From: Pontederia crassipes
Lineage: Eukaryota; Streptophyta; Magnoliopsida; Commelinales; Pontederiaceae
Direction of reading: 5' to 3'
DNA: 64,000 nt
NCBI GenBank assembly: GCA_030549335.1
Contig: CM060188.1
Span: 42,373,696 to 42,437,695 of the forward strand
The notes under the pieces were generated by a model. The model saw nothing but the letters and a program-made list of their open reading frames with translations, was not told the DNA's origin and did not search any database. Shown piece by piece: positions 12,001 to 20,400 of the stretch (its first letter is position 1; each line of letters opens with the position of its first letter). The translations under genes and the position numbers were made by a program.

Positions 12001-15000
12001 AATTATACCTTCTTGCAGGCCTCGTAAGAATAGTTTGTCATATCTTTGTAATGACGATGATGATATGGAAGAAGATATTGATGAAGTAGGGCTTGATGGT
12101 GTAGAAGAGGTTGACCTTGCGAAGATCAAGCTTGAACAAAGAGAGAGAGAACGCAGGATACTCGTTCAGGACTTCAAGATTTTAGCTGTTACTGCTATTG
12201 CAGATGACGATAAGGGTTCATCTTCACAAAGTGATGGCTTGTGGATGATAACTGACACAAAATCAGCATTGGTAGGATCTCAGCACAAAAGTCCTTTGAA
12301 CGTTAGGAGTACATTACTGAAACCATCTTAAATTGTTTGTGTATTGCTTAACACTATTTTGGTAAGAAAACCAATCTCCTTTATGGTAATATTATTCTCC
12401 TTTAGGTAGTTTTCATTTCATAATGTTTATGACTTGAAAGTATGATGCAGATGTAAGTTACCTGTACTTCAATGTGTGAAACCTGTGACATTAGAGTCTG
12501 GTGCTCTTATAATATTTACCTAATGCTTCATTACGCAGATGTATTCTTCTGATTGCATGTTGTCATGTGAACATTTACTCTACTAATGTATTTACAGGTT
12601 CAACAACTAAAGGACGAATTAGGAAATATACTTCTGTGCATCAAAGAAGCTTCCTCTGAGTTAAGATTGGCATTGCAGAAAGCTGCACAATCACGGTTGA
12701 TGGAAAAAGAAAAGAATAAAAGCCCTTCTTGTGCCATGAGAATATCCATTAAGATCAACAAGGTGGCATGGAGTATGCTTTCTGAGGGTAAATCGTTTGC
12801 TGAAGCTGAAATTAATGACTTGGTGAGTACAAGATGACTCTTATCCATGGTTTCGCACCCTAGAAACACACACTACCTATGGCTCTTAGCCATGGATGAG
12901 AATGGTAATTTGAATTGGGAACAAGGCCCGGTGTACAGCCTTGTCCCATTTATTTTCACACAGACCAGCTTTTGGGTTGTTGGGCCCTGCCTGTCAGTTT
13001 TGATCCGGACAGGCAAACAGTGTCCTTGGATGACCCAAGAATATGGCCAATAATGCAACTTTTTCTTTTCAAATGTTTGATATTTTAATAGATGTATGCC
13101 ACATAATAAAATAAAATAGTTTACATTAAAAATGTTTTTTATTTAAAAAAATTGTATTAAGATGTAAGAAACTTTTAGTATTATTAAACTCATTGTATAA
13201 TTTACTTTCTAAATTTCCATCTATTTTATCATATTACATTAATTAGTTTTTCTCTTAAATTTTTTATTATTCTAATAAATTATACATATTAATTTAATTA
13301 ACATATTCATTTTTCTTTATCTCATTTTTATTTTCAACTTTTTTTCACTTATTATTTCATCGTCATTTCATCCACACACTGCAAGGAACAAGAACTTATT
13401 AATTCTTAGAACAACATAAAGGGGAACACCATGTTCCAGGGAACGGATGCCACATATTCCTAGAACATTCCCTCAAAAAAGTTTCCTGAAAACATTAACG
13501 AACATCCAAATGGCCTCTAAATACGAATGAGAGTTGACATGAGTGTAGGAAAACATATCTGAAGAACAATCAAGATTATTTCTGTTTTCCTCCCCTAAAC
13601 TATAAACTTTTCCCAGTTTTCTTCCTAAACTATAAAAATTCCCATCCACCTCCTTTATTCTAACTTTTACTTTTACCATACTCTCATTTTTTTTTCTGTT
13701 TAGTTTTACCTTTTCTTGTTTATCTAATCGCAATTCTATCCTCCATTATGATTTGGAAAAATAAAAAATATATATCTAGGATTAGAAAAGGCATAATAGC
13801 TAAAAAATTATGTTGGTTACTATTAAAAGTTTATTTTACTTTATTTTTTTTATTGTTTCAACTCATAATGAACGTTAAAAACGTAATTTGATAAATAAAA
13901 AAGTCTTAAAATTAACAAAAAAGGTTGACATTGGCCTAAAGTGGACATTTCAATAGTCTAGGTGTGAGTTGGGAAATAGCTCATAGTTTTTTTTGAGAAG
14001 CAAAAGGATGACTACTGAATTATGGTCATCCGCATAATAGCTCATAGTTTAATGGAGGTTAGTGGAACAAAGGCAAAAATTCAAGATATTCCTAAAGATT
14101 TATAAGGTATGCAATTATATAGGATGAGATTAACATGAGAGGAGAATACCTTATATGTCTTTTCTGATAAATAAAAAGTCTTATAATTAACAAAAAAGGT
14201 AACATTGGTCTAAAGTGGAAAGTTGAATAATTAATGGGTGGTAAGTAGGTATTTCAATAGTCTAGGGTGAGTTTGGAAATAGCTCATAGTTCCTTTATTT
14301 TTTTTGAGAAGCAAAGGGATGACTACTGAATTATGGTCATCCGTGTAATAGCTCATAGTTTAATGGAGGTTAGTGGAACAAAGCCAAAAATTCAAGGTAT
14401 TCATAAAAGATTTATAAGGTATGCACAAATCACATATAGGATGAGATTGACATGAGATGCAAATACCTTATATGTCTTTTCTGGGGCCCCAGTAGAAGAC
14501 TGCAACCATCTTTTTTTAATTGCCTGGTGTCAATAGAGGTTTGGCGGGCTCATCTAGAAAGCATTGAGATATTCTGTTTGTTTTTCTATGGTTCCTTTGG
14601 CTTCAATGGAACCAGCATATTTTAAAGGAGGTATGTGGTTTATTGAAAAAATTCTGGCTGTAGCGACTAATTTGATGAGAGATTGGGAGGGTTTCTATAT
14701 ATATTGAGGAAAATAGCTTTCTCGGTCTTTTGGCTAAGATCAAGTGTAGTATCTGTTCTTATCAGTTTAAAATATTGAGAGAAAAAGATAATATAAAATT
14801 CTTTGTGAGATTGCATCTCAGTACAAAAGAAATGGATGATTGCCATCATCCTTTACCTTCTAAAAATATGTCATGAACTTGATTTGAACAACAATGCCTT
14901 GGTTACTTCTTATCGAATTTTTATGTTCGACAACACGATTTGAAGGGTGTAGATATAAGAGTTTGATGTCCCTTGGAAATAATATTAACATTGTGTTAAA

Positions 15001-17365
15001 GTATTAGGTGTCATTATCATTTAAATTCACTTTCATTTATGTCATATGAGTTAACGTAAATTGTCTAGATGCATGTATGGCTGAGCAGGAAACATTGAGT
15101 GTTCATGCATAGCCAATTTGTGTGATGCTCAGTTATCTTATTGTGTTTAGTCTAGAGGCATAGCTCTCGCTCTAAGAAAATCAAGCATCCATATTTTAAG
15201 GCTCACCCTTGTTGCATTGCTTGGTTAATGCGGAATTCTATAGAAATTAATACTGTATTGTTTGTGGTATTTACGTAGTCTTCTTCATTTATCAACAGAT
15301 TTATGATTTTGATCGTGACTACAAGGATATTGGTATCGCTCACTTCACAATTAAGTCATTTGATGTTAGGAACTTCTTGGCTAATGCCAAATCCAATGTG
15401 CTTTTGTCGGCGTGGAATCCACCCTCTGAATGGGGCAAGTAAGGCCATATTACTATTTATCTTTCTGCATAATTCTAAGGCCTGTAATGGAGTAGCTAAT
15501 CTTATTTTGACGTGGAAAATTTCTCAGCAATCTATGTTCTCTGTGCACCCTAAGACTGGAGACTATTTGAAAAGGCAATACTACTTTTTCTCTGCATATA
15601 AGCTTGATGACCTAACAACATTTGTTTTACAATTTTCACATGGTAGCCCTCATCACAAAATCTTTTACCTTTGTTATATTATATTACTGTCTGGTCTTAC
15701 CATAAACCAAATTCTTTTCTTTGTTTTTCATCTTAAGTTAAATCACTAGGAAAATTCCTCTTGTTTATGATCAAAGAATGCAAAACTGATGTGGATATTT
15801 GATGGGATAAAACTTTGATATCAAATAATTCATATATTCATTTGAAAGTAATTTTATACTTTTTATCATTAGCATTTTAGGTTTTAATCGGATTATACTG
15901 TAGTCTAATGTCTTTTTCCAAGAAACATTATGATGGAAAAAAATCATTTTAACTTCAAGAATATGCTTGCAGAAATGTCATGCTTCGAGTCAATGCGAGA
16001 CAAGGAGCACCGAAGGATGGAAATTCTCATCTCGAACATTTTCAGGTCTAACAAGTTGACTTGTTTGTTCTTTTTAAATGGGAAACTTTTTTGTATTTAA
16101 CCTCATGAACATAATAAATCCTGTGTGCAAGTTTATTTTATTTATTTATTTGCATAGAGAAAACAAATTTCATTGAGCGGCACCATGATTTCACCCATTT
16201 CATTGTCTTCCCACCACATTGTTTGTTAGTGGTATTCTTGACCTCTTCTATCCTTGTACACAATAGTGTCTAATTTGTTTAAAAAAATAATCGTGTTTTA
16301 TCGTATACCTGGTTCACAATTGAAAAAAGGAGGCATTTCGTTGATTATATGGTGTTTGATTGTATCCTCGTCCTCTTACATCTTTGCTGCCTTGTCTTTT
16401 TGGGCTGTATATTAGCCTTGAAAAAGAACTTGATGGAACTGCAATACCGCCTTTCAAGATCCACTAGCCAAGGCATTCACACCAAGCGAAAAACAAGAAA
16501 AAAGAAGCAACATGAAAAAAAGACCACAAAAACTTTGGATCGATAAGGATACGAGAAATTCTTGTATTTTTCACTTGCCCCCTAAGATACATGGGCCTTC
16601 CTGCTATGGTAGCGATCCCCCAAAATCATCAAGCCCTTTGTGATGAACATAATGTCTCCCGCTGTCTCAACCTAAGCTACATCAACAACAACAACAACAA
16701 CAACAACAAAGCCTTACCCCATCATGTTGGATTTTTTTGGTGAAGAACCAGAACAAAATGGTTCCACCAACTCGAAAATTGGAGGGCACTGCCTACTACT
16801 AAAATCTGTTTTTTGCAATAGTTGTGTTCTTCTATGCAAGAAGAATATTTACAAAGAACAAAGGTTTGGATCCACAAAAGTATGCTAGGCAGTTCCTCAT
16901 TGAGCACAACAAAATGAAGAAGAATTTGTTTCATTTCAAATGCTACTTATTGAAGAGAAGGAATGAGAAAAAATGAAATCTTCCTACTCTTTTGTTGACA
17001 GGTCTTCCTTATGTAATAATTTGACTTGTTGCGCCGGATCCCCTTTTACTAGGAAAATAAGAATTAAAACGATTGAGCTACCTAATCATTATCCTGAAAT
17101 AAACCAAAGAATTATGGTATCTTATGAACCTAACATAGGTCACATCCCTCACGACATTAAGGTTGAAAGATGCAAGCTTATGAACCTCTTTGGAGCGGTA
17201 ACGGATGTGGCCAAAACATATAAGAAAAGGTCAGCGTAGTTGCCAAAACATATCAAGATAGAAGATTATCCTAGATCAATTTCTTTAGATCTCTCTCTAT
17301 ACAGATAGGTATCCCTTTGGATAGAGATAAAGATGGGGATCGCAGAATATATACACACACACGCA

Positions 17366-17401
<36 letters not shown>

Positions 17402-20400
17402 TGCACATTTTTACTACTACTTGAATTTTTATTTTTCCTTGATTCTAATTGATTCCCTTTTTTACTACTACTATCTTATACCTTAAGCAAGGAAACAACA
17501 TTTCTCCATTTTGACTGGGTTGAAAGGAGCATATTTGAACGAGCGGTGCCTAAGAATGAGAGGTAGGACCGTCATAGACTAGAGAGAACAGGAAACATGT
17601 CTCGACTTCTCTTCTTTCATCTTTTCACACAGGTGGAATAAAATAGACAATGAACATGGGTTTCAAATGGATTATTACCTTTTTCTTTCTTCAATATATG
17701 TAGGACAAGAAAAAAAAGATAAAATAAACCAAAAGTATTTTTGTTTTATTTAATACCTTTGAGAAGAGTTATGAACTTATAAATTAAAGTCAAGTTCTTG
17801 ACCAGTCCCAAGTGGAGGAGATTAAGAGGTCATTAATGAAGTCTTTCCTTCACATCTCTCGATGTTTCGATCATGCATTCCTAAACCACACCCGGAAGAT
17901 GTGACCCATTTAAACCCCCATGGATGCAATTTGAACCTTGTTTTTTATGATATCTTTCTAGAATACTCTCATGGGTTTTGAAAAGGGAGAGACAGAATTT
18001 AATTGGTCCCTCAAGTTTTCTCTTTCGTCTGATTGGGTTTCCGTCGAGGTACCCTATTGTCAAAGAAGAAAAATGGGTAGGAAGGGGATTGATTCGACAA
18101 AAGGGGCTCGCATGCATTGAACTAGACCTTTTTAAGGACCACGAAACTGGGTTTTTTAACCCTACTACTGACTGAATATTCATAAAGCTCCTTTTCTCAG
18201 ATTCCTAAACCTGACTGTCATTTCCTACTTCTGAGATCAGTGCTTTGGCTTGAAGGAAGACAAGATTGTTTAGGGAGTGCCCCAAACGATTCTCCAAAAT
18301 GACCTACTGGATAGAGCCCTCAACTACAAAGTGACGCCAATCCAAGCTGACGCGGTTGAGCAAGGCTTTTCCCAGTTCCTGGTTGCCTCATGCAGCGCAG
18401 ACAAGGATCCAAGTGAATGATGTCCTATGTCTAGTCCATGAGTTCGCGAATTCCGAGCCGGTCCTCTCAGTTGATGTACCTTCCTGGATGTTTTAAGACA
18501 GAGTCCCCTTACTCAGTGACTAGATGTGTGAATATCTCGTATGAGATTCCATTTTCTTTTAGGGGAGTTCTTTTTGGACAGAGGGGTCCTAAAAGAGCGT
18601 CTTTCTCTTCTTTGGCCCCAGCCTCTCTTCCTCCACATATGTAAAAATTAGCTTTCTAACTGCGCAAATCAGCGATCTGGAGTTGAGTTTCATGGACAAC
18701 CTCAAAGGTTGTATGACAACTTTTAAGATGTCTCATAGCCAATTCGAAATCTTGGGCAGTATAAGGTTATTTGAATTACAGTACGAAGTTGTTTAACATT
18801 TAGATGTAATGGTCTTCACTCACAATCTAGTTTACTAACTTTCAAGATAGATAAATTTTCATTTGCATTTTGTGACTTCTTAATTTTCTATACAACAACA
18901 ACAAAGCCTTATCCCACTAGGTGGGGTCGGCTACATGGATCATACGACGCCATTCCGCTCTATTAGTAACCAAACCTTTCGGTATATTATTCACCAATAG
19001 ATCTTGCTCTATTAGTTCGCCAAGTGTCCGCCTTGGCCTCCCTCTCCCTCTTTTAATCGGACTCCAGATTATTTGATCTACTCTTCTTACTGGCGCATCT
19101 AATGGTCTTCTCTGAACATGACCAAACCATCTCAAACGATTCTCTACCATTTTCTCACTAATAGGAGCCACTCCGACTCGTTCACGTATATGGTCATTCC
19201 TAATCTTATCTAATCTTGTATGACCACACATCCATCTCAACATCCTCATTTCGGCTACCCCCACTTTACATTCATGTTGTCCCTTCATAGCCCAACATTC
19301 ACTACCATATAACACTGCTGGCCTTATAGCAGTACGATTTCTTAATTTTCTATACAGAATCTTAAATCTGATATTCTATTTTTTGTTATTCATATATTTT
19401 ATCATGTTTTTTTTTTTTTGTAATTTCCTTGCTAATCTCAAATGCTTAGGTAGAGATCTATCCATTAAAGATACATTTGACTGAAACTATGTACACAATG
19501 ATCTGGGGTTATCTCTTCCCTGGGGAAGAACAAGACACACACAAGCGGCAGGTTAGAAATATCACTTTTAGAGCTTGTCTATGTGATTTGATTTGTGTGT
19601 TTAATTTCTTCTTCACTAACTCTGTAGGAAGTTTGGAAAATTTCAACAACTTCAATCTCAAAAAGAGGCAAGAAAAACTCATCTGCTTCTACATCAAGTG
19701 GCCAACTGGCAAAAGAATCTGAATCTCCTGGAAGACAATCTGGTTCCAAACTTCAGGGTGATTCGTCCCAGGTGAGGACATCTTGGAAAGCTGTAATTTC
19801 AAGAAGTGCCATGGCTGAGCCTCAACATAATATTTTTACATTGTGAATGACGACCAGGATTCTTTTTAAAGTATAATCTTTCTTCAGTCATCGGAAATAA
19901 TATCTTCTTGGTAAATATTCCATAAGAAGAAGTGCGTAAGCACTTCCCCCTGCCGAAAAGAATTATTCCTAGATTAATCACTATTACTGGAACTAACTAT
20001 AAGGATCGTGGTTCCACTTATCTAGTTATATTTTTTGTTTTTTTTAACTTTCTTTTCAGAAGTTTTTATCTAAATTATCAAAAGAATATTCGAATAAAAA
20101 ACTATGTTATGCAGAAATAATGGACCTCCAAGTGAAGCTGAAATTTCCTCCATACATGTTTTCAGCACATAATAGTCAATATGCAGTGTCCAATTCAGGA
20201 AAAGATAGAAGTGAATCAATGCTGAGCACTTAAAATTACAAAAATAACCTTCCTATATGACATTGTTCAGTATATTGATGGATTCATATAGAATTCCTAT
20301 AGAACGTAATAAACACAATAAAACATATTTGACACTCAAGTTTATATACAATATTTTTATCCAGCCTCTTACTTATGCAATCATACTGACCATCTACACT

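Noticed and set aside
14713-14781. A functional U2 snRNA gene
   Set aside because: Only the first 60-70 nt are present; Sm site, 3' stem-loops, upstream sequence element and properly placed TATA box are missing.
15974-16058. Alternative frame starting M-S-C-F-E-S-M in the exon at 15973
   Set aside because: Phase from the previous exon and family conservation support the other frame (N-V-M-L-R-V-N-A-R-Q).
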